From: Phycisphaeraceae bacterium
Lineage (GTDB): Bacteria > Planctomycetota > Phycisphaerae > Phycisphaerales > Phycisphaeraceae
DNA length: 64,000 nucleotides
Direction: 5' to 3'
Assembly (NCBI GenBank): GCA_020849625.1
Contig: JADLFV010000046.1
Coordinates: forward strand, 1 to 64,000
Shown: positions 53,467 to 62,036 of the stretch, piece by piece
Layout of the letters: each line of letters starts with the position of its first letter
How positions within the stretch are numbered: the stretch's first letter is position 1
Made by a program: the position numbers and the translations under genes
Notes under the pieces: model-generated
Told to the model about the DNA's origin: nothing
Database searches by the model: none
Seen by the model: the letters and a program-made list of their open reading frames with translations, nothing else

Positions 53467-54107
53467 GGTTCCCTCGGAAACAGACCCTCCTCTTGTGGTG
53501 AATCAGTGAAAGAATGCGTCGACAACGGGGCATGAATCAGCAACTCACGCAGGCAACGTCCCGTCTCGGTAAGTTGGTATTGTGGTCGCCTGTGTCGGCG
53601 CGACGGCGGATCGATGCGTTTAAGGATACCCTTCCTGAGAAACAACCGTACCACTTCGCGGGTGTTGCTCGCGCTCATGCGCAAATCGGGATCGTCACGA
53701 CGGGCCACACGGCGGACCCTGGACGGCGTGCTCACTCCCTGAAACGCCTTGAGCACCGCTGCTCGGTGCCGGAAACACACCCATCCGTATAGAGACCAGT
53801 CTGTTCCCCGAGATAATTCGGGAAGATGGTAGTCGTGGAGTGGCATGCCCCTCTCTTTGCGCAGCTCGGTGGCGCAATCCTCACCAAGCGGTGTCACCCA
53901 ATAGACCCGGCTTCGTTGGGCATGCTCGTTCAGGCACCGCACCAGACGGTAGATGCCCAGCTCAGCCAAGGCCAGCCCGCAGCAATCGGGATTCAGCCCT
54001 GTATGCCGGGCTAACTGTCCCACCGTGAGCGGGTAGTGTATCGCCAGCAACACCTGCTGCCGTCGTTCCCCTTGCTTCAACCATAGATACACCTCATCAA
54101 ATCTCAT
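53463..54107 (-). CDS. Double winged-helix regulator of the methyltransferase/HerA operon
   Basis: A 214-residue protein from the ATG at 54107 (GAGGGAAA upstream). First winged helix: FDEVYLWLKQGERRQQVLLA then YPLTVGQLARHTGLNPDCC. Second: SASNTREVVRLFLRKGILKR with RRPQYQLTETGRCLRELLIH. It heads the operon and overlaps the first methylase by four bases. Probably a transcription regulator, as controller proteins of RM systems are. Confidence 0.65.
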   Translation of the reverse strand: MRFDEVYLWLKQGERRQQVLLAIHYPLTVGQLARHTGLNPDCCGLALAELGIYRLVRCLNEHAQRSRVYWVTPLGEDCATELRKERGMPLHDYHLPELSRGTDWSLYGWVCFRHRAAVLKAFQGVSTPSRVRRVARRDDPDLRMSASNTREVVRLFLRKGILKRIDPPSRRHRRPQYQLTETGRCLRELLIHAPLSTHSFTDSPQEEGLFPREP

Positions 54108-54244
54108 TTTCCCTCGGCCCCGGAATTGGATAGCGTCTGCTTCAGACCGCAAACACCATCAGATTCTAGTAGTAAATTTCCAAAGGTAAAAGAGCGTGCA
54201 TCTACTTATAGCTTCAACCGATTTAACCTCGCTCGTGCAGTGTA

Positions 54245-54436
54245 TCAAGGCACGCGACGGGGCAGTGTCACGGGATGTCCGCCGGAAGGAGAGAACCTGC
54301 GTTTGAGGCATTCGACATTGCAGAAATACTGATCGTGGTCCAGTGACACGAAGCCCCGAATGCCGACGATGCTTTCACGCACTTCGATGATCTCGTCGCC
54401 TTCTTCTATCAACTTGCCGCAAGTAAAACATCTCAT
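54245..54436 (-). CDS. Small Cys-rich zinc-binding-like protein
   Basis: From the ATG at 54436, 63 residues: MRCFTCGKLIEEGDEIIEVR, GFVSLDHDQYFCNVECLKRR. CxxC and CNxEC form a plausible treble-clef or TRASH-like zinc site. The open frame continues upstream to 54685 with a hydrophobic stretch, but that part looks non-coding. No family recognised. Confidence 0.55.
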   Translation of the reverse strand: MRCFTCGKLIEEGDEIIEVRESIVGIRGFVSLDHDQYFCNVECLKRRFSPSGGHPVTLPRRVP

Positions 54437-54822
54437 GGTGTCCCAACAACCCACGATTACATAAAACTTCGGCCAACTTGCCAATGGAAGCCGCCTTAGT
54501 TTTAGGATGAGCCATATTACATTACCACAATACATAAATACTTTGATAAACCTCCCAATGTCACGCATGCTGGAATACTTCCGCGATAAATTGTGAGCTT
54601 TGTTCACATACAGGCTTTTCGAGGCATACGAAAAACCGCCGTTCCGATAACTGTACACAGATGTCGTTTGGTCGTGCATGGTCATCCCCTGTTAACACAA
54701 CCCAATTTGTCGATCAAGAACGCATACATGAACGATAAGGTCAAAGAGATGCCGACGAATAGCTTAAGCAGGAATGCAATAATCATTTGATAACCAATAC
54801 GCAGGAAATAGGACAAATTAAT
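54437..54822. other. AT-rich intergenic region before the second cyclase module
   Basis: Contains no supported gene. The minus frame upstream of the Cys-rich protein includes a hydrophobic segment (FMYCGNVIWLILKL) but no ribosome site. The promoter of the + small protein should lie near 54780. No repeat matching the upstream region of copy 1 was found by eye. Confidence 0.35.
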
Positions 54823-55176
54823 ATGAGTATCCACCAATCAGTCGATCCATATGAATGTTGCTTACAAGCCCTGGGAAGACAGGCGCGAAGTGATGGAATT
54901 AATTTCCCAGCCGTTACTACACGCCTTCGTCGATGGGCGATTGAACAGGCTGACATCGATCGCATCGTTATTGGGTGGACAGACTGTTCTTATATGTTGA
55001 ACGTCTACGTCCGGTCATTGAGTCAAACACGAATGCGAGAAGTGGCTGCTGCAATGATACCAGTGCAAGAGTTATTCAATGGACATTGGCCCTACCTACA
55101 CATACTAAATCCTCCCGAGCAACCAGGCATCACCATAGACCCATTCTTTAGCTACGCAGTGTATCGCAACTTCTAA
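54823..55176 (+). CDS. Small protein of the cyclase-associated TRLRRWA family (copy 2)
   Basis: A 117-residue product from the ATG at 54823 with AGGACAAA upstream (a TTG at 54787 is in frame). The core FPAVTTRLRRWAIEQADIDR then IVIGWTDCSYMLNVYVRSL parallels LPSVATRLRRWAMERKEVVK and VVIGHTSQEYTVAVQI of the 25240-25662 product. Outside this core the two diverge, so duplication is old or they came in separately. The stop is one base from the convergent cyclase stop. No known family. Two vestigial Cys (ECC) near the N-terminus are not shared. Confidence 0.7.
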   Translation: MSIHQSVDPYECCLQALGRQARSDGINFPAVTTRLRRWAIEQADIDRIVIGWTDCSYMLNVYVRSLSQTRMREVAAAMIPVQELFNGHWPYLHILNPPEQPGITIDPFFSYAVYRNF

Positions 55177-55177
55177 C

Positions 55178-56614
55178 TCAAGGAGGGAATTGGCCGGAAC
55201 TAGATGCCATAATCTTCATCAGTTTCGCCTCTGCATCAGCTATTCTGTGATTATAGGGCCATAACATGCGAGCCTTAGCTAAATCTTTCTTCCATTGTTT
55301 AAACTGATTTTCGTGGATTTGATCCGATAGCGTTTGTAAGGAAACAAGCATGCTTGTAACCAATGCGTCTGATTCAGCCCGATGAACAGAATCAAAGCGG
55401 TCGCGAATGGTAACAACAGCTTCTTGTGCGTGGTGAATTGCCTTCTTATTCAATTGTAGTTCATGCTGCTTAATGTATAGCTCGGCAATTAGTGTCTTTG
55501 CCAAGATTTCGCCCCCTATATCCCTGATGCGTAGTGCTGCTTGAAGTGCCTGATTCGCATGCGTAAGGGCAAACGCAATATTACTAGAAACGTTTTCGTC
55601 TGTAGTGCTTTCGGCAGTCTTCCTTTGGAAAAGTCTACCCATGTAGAGCCACGGGCTGGCTGATTCTGGCCTCAACTGTTTGGCCATGCACAAATGGTCA
55701 TACGCGCGGTCCAACCGATTAACCAAATCTCCACTATCCTCACGCTGTATAAGGATTTGGGCAACACGCAAATGTGCATAGAAATGACGATGGTTCTCCT
55801 TGGTGATCTCTTCAAGATACTCCACTGCCTTCACTACGTCATTTGGCTTACCACTACGCGCCAGACGCTCTGCTTTATCGATGGTATCTCTAGTTTTGTC
55901 ATCGTCCTCTTCAGGAGTAGGGAAATACGGAATATCATCGCAGCGCTTAAAATCAGATCCACTGGGCGCAAGCGCACAGACATCTTGAAAGTCACTGCAA
56001 CCTTTGATGAGCCGCTTCTTGGGTCCACAACTATTGGGGAATGTGGCCTTGCCCCCTGCATCGTGAAAAACTGCCGCAGAGCAAACGACCCCATTATCCA
56101 TAGCGAGACCACAAAACCGTGATGCCATGTCAACAGTTGGGCCAATCGGGTCCGCGACCGTTGCTGTTGGATATGTAAAGAAATACACGTCTCCAGAACA
56201 AACGCCAATACGTGTGACTATTTCATCATATCCGTTTCGCCCATATTTTCTATTGGCTGCAACAATTGTTTCAACAACAGATATGGCTGTCTCTAAAACT
56301 TCGGCAGCTTTGTTCTTTCCTTTCCATATTGACAATACGCCGTCACCCATGTACTTAACAACCAAGCCTCTACTTCCAGGTCTTTGTATCGTCGAAGCAA
56401 CCAGGGCATTGTGCGTTGTCGTTTTCTCAAGCCATTGGAAGGGTTGGTGATATTCTTTATATGCGGTTGATCCTTTCAGGTCGCAAAACATTACATATGC
56501 ATGTTCGCCAAGCTCAGTAACATGCGTGATTTGATCACGTATGCACGAAAGACTGCTCTCGCTTAGGGGGGCATTTGCAACCGAAGAAGGAGGGCATGAT
56601 GAAGGATCTAACAT
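55178..56614 (-). CDS. Class III nucleotide cyclase with TPR-like C-terminus (copy 2)
   Basis: A 478-residue protein, paralogue of 25677-27089. Cyclase core: YVMFCDLKGSTAYKEYHQP (metal Asp), VVKYMGDGVLSIWKGK (Lys plus metal Asp), TRIGVCSGDVYFF, and DPIGPTVDMASRFCGLA, where again the usual Asn of VNxAxR is Asp. The C-terminal half has TPR-like helices (HFYAHLRVAQILIQREDSGD, ASPWLYMGRLFQRKTAEST). It lacks transmembrane segments. Convergent, one-base spacing to the small TRLRRWA gene. cNMP type cannot be fixed by eye; the Lys/Asp pair favours adenine. Confidence 0.8.
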   Translation of the reverse strand: MLDPSSCPPSSVANAPLSESSLSCIRDQITHVTELGEHAYVMFCDLKGSTAYKEYHQPFQWLEKTTTHNALVASTIQRPGSRGLVVKYMGDGVLSIWKGKNKAAEVLETAISVVETIVAANRKYGRNGYDEIVTRIGVCSGDVYFFTYPTATVADPIGPTVDMASRFCGLAMDNGVVCSAAVFHDAGGKATFPNSCGPKKRLIKGCSDFQDVCALAPSGSDFKRCDDIPYFPTPEEDDDKTRDTIDKAERLARSGKPNDVVKAVEYLEEITKENHRHFYAHLRVAQILIQREDSGDLVNRLDRAYDHLCMAKQLRPESASPWLYMGRLFQRKTAESTTDENVSSNIAFALTHANQALQAALRIRDIGGEILAKTLIAELYIKQHELQLNKKAIHHAQEAVVTIRDRFDSVHRAESDALVTSMLVSLQTLSDQIHENQFKQWKKDLAKARMLWPYNHRIADAEAKLMKIMASSSGQFPP

Positions 56615-56938
56615 TATGTACCTCCAGAATACGTGTCAGGATAAGCTATTATCCACCAGTTGCCACGTCGTGCAACACGCATTGGCATAGTCGCATTGTA
56701 GCATTACGCTGCCTGGTCTTGCATATTGTCAAATTGCTACAACACGCAGGCATTCCACCTCCTGACAGGTGACAATCGCCTGGACGGACGAGAGGGGTAA
56801 CCTGTTTGGGGCGACAAACTCACTTTGCGCCAGCGCATTCTTGGAACATAACGACAGGTACGAGCGCTATTTGGAAACTGCCAAAGAATACGGATGCTGT
56901 CCTGGGAGAGTATACTTGTACGATTTGAACTGTTCTAG
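56615..56938. other. Region between cyclase copy 2 and the integrase remnant
   Basis: Probably holds the cyclase promoter (minus) and degraded upstream integrase sequence (plus; LVRFELF then a TAG directly before NLRST). The open frame starting 56769 does not look coding apart from overlap with the remnant. Nothing else supported. Confidence 0.4.
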
Positions 56939-57130
56939 AACCTGCGCAGCACGCGGAAGATTGATCTGGCCGAGCAGTACCAATTACACGTCGTTTGCAC
57001 CTGGTTGGGCAACTCACAGCCCGTGGCTGCCAAACACTACCTGCAAATCACCGATGCATACTTCAAATCAGCCGCAAAAGCCGACCCGCGCGCTGCAAAA
57101 TTCAATGCAGCAGTTGCACGCACCACATCG
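56939..57130 (+). pseudogene. Tyrosine recombinase C-terminal remnant
   Basis: The + frame after a TAG at 56936-56938 reads NLRSTRKIDLAEQYQLHVVC, TWLGNSQPVAAKHYLQITDA, YFKSAAKADPRAAKF. It matches the extreme C-terminus of planctomycete integrases (motif LFQNLRSTRETEL...WLGNSPxVAAKHYLQ) including the catalytic Tyr. The Q before NLRST is mutated to a stop and the rest of the enzyme is absent. It marks a former element boundary at the right edge of the island. Confidence 0.75.
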
Positions 57131-57158
57131 CACCGAGATGCAGGCGGAGTAGTCCGTG

Positions 57159-57776
57159 TTACGGTACGATCGCCTCGGGGGCGGACGGAGGACCACCGAG
57201 AATAGCCATCTTATCTCGTGCCCAGCCTGTCCATTCGGGACGTGTATCTTTAAAGATCAGGTCGGCGAGCAACCCTCGCAGTTCAGTATCGCGATCGCCG
57301 CGTGTCACGCGAGCGCGGGCGAGATTGCCAAGGATCTCGACGTTGTCCGGCTCCAAGTCCAGCGCCTCGCGGTAGTAAGCCACAGCCTTATCCAAGCGAT
57401 CCACCGCTTCAAAAACCAATCCTAAGTTATTTCGCGGCTCCGGGTGATTGGGCATCAGCTTCACGGCGTACTGGAACTCCCACGCGGCCAGGTAATAGCG
57501 GCCCTGCTCGTAGTAAACCTTGCCCAAGTTGTTGTGTGCCGGACCGAACATAACGTCGGCGGTTAAAGCCTGCTTGAGTGTCTCTTCAGCCTTGTCGAGT
57601 TCCCCTTGATCCAGGAACTCGAGGGCAACGGCGTTCAGGGTGCGAGCTTCCTCGGTATCACCACGCTCGCCGGTGGGATTGGTTTCATAGACGTCGGTTG
57701 AGGCGGTGGGAGTGGATTGACAACCTAACAAGGCTGCCAGGCAAAAGCTCAAAGTCAGAATAGGAAGTAGTTTCAT
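57159..57776 (-). CDS. TPR lipoprotein of the type II secretion operon
   Basis: A 205-residue product from the ATG at 57776. N-terminal lipoprotein signal LLPILTLSFCLAALLGC with lipobox LLGC, so it is lipid-anchored. Several TPRs: ALEFLDQGELDKAEETLKQA, AHNNLGKVYYEQGRYYLAAW, PRNNLGLVFEAVDRLDKAVA. Last gene of the gsp operon. TPR lipoproteins often act as pilotins or assembly factors (PilF-like) for secretins, a plausible role here. Confidence 0.8.
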   Translation of the reverse strand: MKLLPILTLSFCLAALLGCQSTPTASTDVYETNPTGERGDTEEARTLNAVALEFLDQGELDKAEETLKQALTADVMFGPAHNNLGKVYYEQGRYYLAAWEFQYAVKLMPNHPEPRNNLGLVFEAVDRLDKAVAYYREALDLEPDNVEILGNLARARVTRGDRDTELRGLLADLIFKDTRPEWTGWARDKMAILGGPPSAPEAIVP

Positions 57777-57786
57777 GGTAATCATC

Positions 57787-58332
57787 CTAATCAACCGTCC
57801 CGCTTATTGCATTCGTTTGTGTTGTGGGCGAGTAGACCAGATAGCTCACGGTGGTTTCCAAAGTCCAGAGTTTCTCGTCGTCCGATTCATGAGGCACCGT
57901 CAGGCGAATCGCAGTTGCACGGAGGTTGAACGATGAGTCTTCAACCAGCGTCAGGAATCGGCAGACCTGTTCCAGGGAAGCGTTCCGTATCAACACTTGG
58001 GTTGGATTTTCCAGATAGGGGCTGTCACCCACGCGCCGAGCCTGGTTGGGCCAGATGCGGACTAGATTGGCGCGGTCAACCTGGGCTTCACCTGCCGCCT
58101 TCTCAATCAAGGCCGCCAGTTCGTTAATCTGTACCTCGCTTGCACCCGCCAGATTGGGCTGGTCCCGCAGCCAACTTATCTGGCGCACCAACTGCTGGCA
58201 TTCTGCCAGTTCCCGGGCGATGTCTTCTGCCGCCGCCTGCTGCCCCCACAATTTGTGCAATGCCCAGCCGGCGGCACACGCGGCAGCAAGCAACAGAAGA
58301 GACGAGACAAGAGCAGGATGTCGTTTGTTCAT
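57787..58332 (-). CDS. gspM: GspM-like type II secretion protein
   Basis: A 181-residue protein with one N-terminal transmembrane helix (LVSSLLLLAAACAAGWAL), a coiled region (DIARELAECQQLVRQISWLR) and a ferredoxin-like C-terminal domain (ASLEQVCRFLTLVEDSSFNL). This is the GspM/PilO plan of the inner-membrane platform. Start overlaps the gspL stop by four bases. Confidence 0.65.
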   Translation of the reverse strand: MNKRHPALVSSLLLLAAACAAGWALHKLWGQQAAAEDIARELAECQQLVRQISWLRDQPNLAGASEVQINELAALIEKAAGEAQVDRANLVRIWPNQARRVGDSPYLENPTQVLIRNASLEQVCRFLTLVEDSSFNLRATAIRLTVPHESDDEKLWTLETTVSYLVYSPTTQTNAISGTVD

Positions 58333-60002
58333 GGCGCACCCCCCTTAACCAGCCCCACCTCGACCTCAGTATCTGGCGGCATGGGCGGTGGCTTTTCGGG
58401 TGCCGGTGAAACCATCGCTGAGTTGAGTTTTCCGACCAGGGTGAAGGCGATGCCTTTGTCAGGCAGGTTCTCTGTTCGCGGCGGGTCAATCACGAATTGC
58501 CCGTCACTGCGCATCGTCGAGGCGATACGGTCAGCGTCGCTATGGGAACGAGCCTGCCCGTCCAGATAAAGATCATCCCGATCCAGCCGCAACTCCAATA
58601 CACGGAAGCGCAGCCCCTCGCCACCCTTGGAACCCTTGGAACTTCCGGGGGCCCCGAAAGTGTGACCACCCATTAGGTATGCGATTGACGTCAAGGTTCG
58701 ATGCAGCGAGTCCAGTGAAGAATGCCAATCGGGTAGCTGCTCACCCTGACCGCTCATGGCGGCCAGCTTGCGGTGTTCACTGCGTAATCGAGCTACGATG
58801 CCCGCTGGGACTTTCTGGTCAGGGAACGCTTGGTGGAACAACTCCTGCTGACTGTTTTGCATCTCCTGAACCATCAGTGTGTATTGATGTCCTCGCCACA
58901 GACTCGTCGCACAGATGCTAAGCAGTAGAACTATCGTCGCCGCCACGGCGGCATAGAAGGGCGTTTGAACGCGATGAATACGGTCGCCTCGTGCCAGTTG
59001 ACCTCGACGCAGATCAATATACGCGGCAAAACCCTGACGAGCGATCCGTTCCGCCGCCTCGCCGATGAGCTGGCTGGTATCTCTAACGATGACGTGGGCC
59101 TGCCAATCACGCCACGACTCTTGCGACGCTTCGACGACACCCTGACCATCGGCATAGACCCACACCCCCGGAAGGTCTGCTTCCGAACGATGCGGATGTT
59201 CCATCGGCTGCTTAAAAAAAGCCGGAAGCCCCGGGGGATCAGGAGAGATTGCGATCCTTGCCGGAGCCTCCGGAAGTCCTGAAAGTATAGAAGGCGAAGT
59301 TCCTGGGATTTCTTCTTCCGCCCCCGGAAGTGTTGTATCCGAAGGTGCTGACCCAGGAAGTTCTGTAACGTTGTCACTGACTTGTGGACTGAGACTTACT
59401 TCCGGGGGTTTGAACTGGAGAGACAGGTCAAAGCCGTTGTGGCGCCCGCAGGTCCAGCGCAGAGGCTGCCCACCTTCAACCACAAACCAATCAAAACCAT
59501 CCTCAACGAGCAAGAGCAGTGTGCCGTCAGCAATGCCTTTATCACGAATCGCCGTCTGTGCTACCAAAATGGCGGTGGGGACCAAGGCGCAGACGCGGAT
59601 CGCCTCATTATCCAACGCCTCCAGCAGAGGCAGCATGCGGCTTGTCTCAACGGCCACACCCAGCGCATGTGTTTCATGCGCAATGAAATCCGCCGTAAGC
59701 TGCTCAGCATCCTTGGGCAGGTATTCTTCCAGCCGATACAGCATACCCGACCGGCGCTGGCCACGGTGCAACCCTTCCGTTGAGATGGTGGCCGCCAGGC
59801 ATGCATCAGACGGGATCGCCAGCACCAGTTCTTTCAATACGGCACCGGCTTCCTCCGCCGTTCGCCTTATCTCAGCGACGACCCCTTTGGCATCTGTCTC
59901 AGCAGCGACGGTAATGGGAATTGCCCGACAACTCTCACCGTCACGAACGATGAGCGTTGGACTTTCGTCCTGCATCAGGATGGCTACCACGCGAGGTTTC
60001 AA
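58329..60002 (-). CDS. gspL: GspL-like type II secretion protein with repeat-rich linker
   Basis: A 557-residue protein (TTG start at 60002). Cytoplasmic actin-like domain of GspL/PilM type (about 1-190: VVAEIRRTAEEAGAVLKELV, GMLYRLEEYLPKDAEQLTAD). A Pro/Ser/Gly-rich linker at 215-275 is encoded by repeats of CCGGAAG-like units (LPGSAPSDTTLPGAEEEIPG). A membrane helix at about 355-370 (AAVAATIVLLLSICATSL) precedes a periplasmic domain. It couples the GspE ATPase to the platform. The linker repeats appear to be insertions. Confidence 0.75.
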   Translation of the reverse strand: MKPRVVAILMQDESPTLIVRDGESCRAIPITVAAETDAKGVVAEIRRTAEEAGAVLKELVLAIPSDACLAATISTEGLHRGQRRSGMLYRLEEYLPKDAEQLTADFIAHETHALGVAVETSRMLPLLEALDNEAIRVCALVPTAILVAQTAIRDKGIADGTLLLLVEDGFDWFVVEGGQPLRWTCGRHNGFDLSLQFKPPEVSLSPQVSDNVTELPGSAPSDTTLPGAEEEIPGTSPSILSGLPEAPARIAISPDPPGLPAFFKQPMEHPHRSEADLPGVWVYADGQGVVEASQESWRDWQAHVIVRDTSQLIGEAAERIARQGFAAYIDLRRGQLARGDRIHRVQTPFYAAVAATIVLLLSICATSLWRGHQYTLMVQEMQNSQQELFHQAFPDQKVPAGIVARLRSEHRKLAAMSGQGEQLPDWHSSLDSLHRTLTSIAYLMGGHTFGAPGSSKGSKGGEGLRFRVLELRLDRDDLYLDGQARSHSDADRIASTMRSDGQFVIDPPRTENLPDKGIAFTLVGKLNSAMVSPAPEKPPPMPPDTEVEVGLVKGGAP

Positions 60003-60010
60003 GGCAAGAG

Positions 60011-60514
60011 TTACTCCTTCGGCACAGATAAGGTGACCGATTGGTCGTAATAGAGCACGGTAATGGAATCCGCCGTAATCTCTTTGATGACAGCTCCATC
60101 CACGCTATCACCTACCCCCGGAAAGACCAGTTGTCCGTCAGCACTCGTCACAATGGCCTGTGAGCGATCAGGTTCAAGGATCGTCCCCAGCAATTGGAAC
60201 TTCATGGGCGGCGGCGCAGCTGCCTTTTTCACTTCCGGGGAGGGAGGTGGGGGATCGTACAAGGGGCGGCGCAGATTGCCGGACCAGACACTCTTGAAGT
60301 CTTTGGCCGTTAGCCTGTCCGATACAAGCAGAGTCGTTCCTGCTGCTGTAGGCTCGTCTGTAGCGTCCTTACCCTCGACTTGGTGCTGGTACCCTGGGGA
60401 ATCGTCCGGGATTGAGGGAGTGAGACCGAAAGACACAACCACCACTGTCGCCGCCAGCGCCGCTGTTGCCAACAGCCATAGACATCGTTTGATGTTGCGT
60501 ACGGTCATCTTCAT
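60011..60514 (-). CDS. GspC/PilP-like secretion protein
   Basis: A 167-residue product from an ATG at 60514, overlapping gspK. One N-terminal transmembrane helix (CLWLLATAALAATVVVVSF), a linker, and an HR-like beta domain (MKFQLLGTILEPDRSQAIVT, GQLVFPGVGDSVDGAVIKEI) as in GspC and PilP, which link platform and secretin. No PDZ domain follows. Confidence 0.7.
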   Translation of the reverse strand: MKMTVRNIKRCLWLLATAALAATVVVVSFGLTPSIPDDSPGYQHQVEGKDATDEPTAAGTTLLVSDRLTAKDFKSVWSGNLRRPLYDPPPPSPEVKKAAAPPPMKFQLLGTILEPDRSQAIVTSADGQLVFPGVGDSVDGAVIKEITADSITVLYYDQSVTLSVPKE

Positions 60515-60519
60515 GGTGG

Positions 60520-61404
60520 TTACCAGCGCAGCCGGGCTTGCAGTTTGGGTTTGTCGTGTTCCATGTTCACGACGGCGAAGCTGTACCAGGAGCGTTCCTT
60601 GGTGTATAGCTGAGTCCACAGGCTATAATTCTGAGGGTCATCGGTCAGTCGTCCGCCAACGCGCTTGCGTTGCTGGTGGCTCAGCTCCAGCTGCGACAAG
60701 AGACTTCCCACGTTGGTTTCTGGCTGTTCGCTGCGTATCTGCTGCAAACGAGCCAACTGACCCATGCTCAGATCGGGTGCCAGGGCGGATTCCAGCACTG
60801 GCGGGGGCGCGCTGTGCCAATCGAGTTGGCCGCTACCCCAGCACGTCACATTACGGCTTAACGATTGACACAGATCTTCCGGGGGGGCGTGGACAAAAAT
60901 CTGCTCATACGTGGCAACTGCTGGCCATGTCTTCTCTTCCTGCTTCGAAGCCTTGCTTTCCTCTTGCTCAAGCGGCTGTAGGGCAATGTCAACCTTGGGG
61001 CCGCTGCGGAACATCCGGCGCAGGCTCGTTTCAGTGGCGTCCTGCCCCGCCCTCTGTAATGACTCGTTGACATCCAGCTTGGCGTCTTCATTAGCGAAGA
61101 TGAGGTGGATAGTTGTTTGGCCTAGGACCAGGGTCTGTTCGGCAACGTGAATATCCGTACCCGCCTCGACGGCTTCGGTTTGCTGCTCTGCGATGATGTC
61201 ACGAGCTTGTGGAAGCAGGAGCCGTTCGCAGCTTCGGAACGCCCATTTCCGCTGCAATCCGTCCGCAGCATCAATGGTATCCAGCATCTGGCGGCTGCTC
61301 GTCCTGGCAATCATAGCCAGCATCGACCCGGCGATGGCCAGCAACAGCAGCGCCATTAACAACGCAAAGCCACCAGCCGGTATGGCAGCACAATGCTTGG
61401 TCAT
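60520..61404 (-). CDS. gspK: GspK-like minor pseudopilin
   Basis: A 294-residue protein. AGGFALLMALLLLAIAGSML is the pseudopilin N-terminal helix of the GspK type (no Glu at +5, as usual in GspK). The rest is a large helical/beta domain (VGSLLSQLELSHQQRKRVGG). It caps the pseudopilus tip with GspI and GspJ. Start overlaps the gspJ stop by four bases. Confidence 0.8.
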   Translation of the reverse strand: MTKHCAAIPAGGFALLMALLLLAIAGSMLAMIARTSSRQMLDTIDAADGLQRKWAFRSCERLLLPQARDIIAEQQTEAVEAGTDIHVAEQTLVLGQTTIHLIFANEDAKLDVNESLQRAGQDATETSLRRMFRSGPKVDIALQPLEQEESKASKQEEKTWPAVATYEQIFVHAPPEDLCQSLSRNVTCWGSGQLDWHSAPPPVLESALAPDLSMGQLARLQQIRSEQPETNVGSLLSQLELSHQQRKRVGGRLTDDPQNYSLWTQLYTKERSWYSFAVVNMEHDKPKLQARLRW

Positions 61405-62036
61405 GGTGAACCCCCAATCACCCGTTCAATCAGTTGCTTGGGGGCGTCAGCTCGTTGAATGCGAATATGCACACTTGCCGCCCCCGCCCCCGCCCCCGGA
61501 AGGGGGGTTGAAGAAGTTGCTTGTGAGTTCGGTGGTTCTGCCGAAGAGTTTTCCGATGAATTCACCTCAAAACATGCAATCCCCATAGCCAGTAGCTCAA
61601 CCTTGGAATCCCGTGTCGCGTCAGCGCTGTTACCACCAACAGGAACTTGCTCACGTACCAGTAGCTTGGGGGCATCACTCGTACCGCTCTCCATCAACCG
61701 ATACCGGACAACCATCGGTCGTCGCCCCCGGAAGGGAGCCGAGCCCGACCCGGTGGGGCCGCTATCAGCAGATGTATCAATAGCAAGGCGATTCAATGTC
61801 TCGATCCGCAGAACGCCCTCTGCAATCGTCACGGACTTGGTCATGGCCAGGTCGTTTTGGATCAGGTCGAAGATGGGCTGAAATTCCGCCCCCGCGAAGG
61901 TCTGGGAACTTGCTGATTCCACGGCTGCTTGGGTGCGCCCCAGCGATGCGGTAACCGTCAGCACAGCCCCCATCAGCACGGCGGCGATGGCCGTGGCCAA
62001 CAGAAGCTCGATCATGGTAAATCCCCTCGCTTTCAT
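61401..62036 (-). CDS. gspJ: GspJ-like minor pseudopilin
   Basis: A 211-residue protein. MKARG/FTMIELLLATAIAAVLMG is a short leader plus prepilin cleavage site with Glu at +5. The C-terminus contains a poly-AG stretch (TPLPGAGAGAASVHI) encoded by CCCCCG repeats. Four-base overlap with both neighbours. Confidence 0.8.
   Translation of the reverse strand: MKARGFTMIELLLATAIAAVLMGAVLTVTASLGRTQAAVESASSQTFAGAEFQPIFDLIQNDLAMTKSVTIAEGVLRIETLNRLAIDTSADSGPTGSGSAPFRGRRPMVVRYRLMESGTSDAPKLLVREQVPVGGNSADATRDSKVELLAMGIACFEVNSSENSSAEPPNSQATSSTPLPGAGAGAASVHIRIQRADAPKQLIERVIGGSP

Noticed and set aside
57000-57200. Second attachment site (copy of the tRNA-Gly end) at the right edge
   Set aside because: I looked for the tRNA 3' and 5' sequences near 57.1 kb and at 13.2 kb and found no match, so no att pair is reported.
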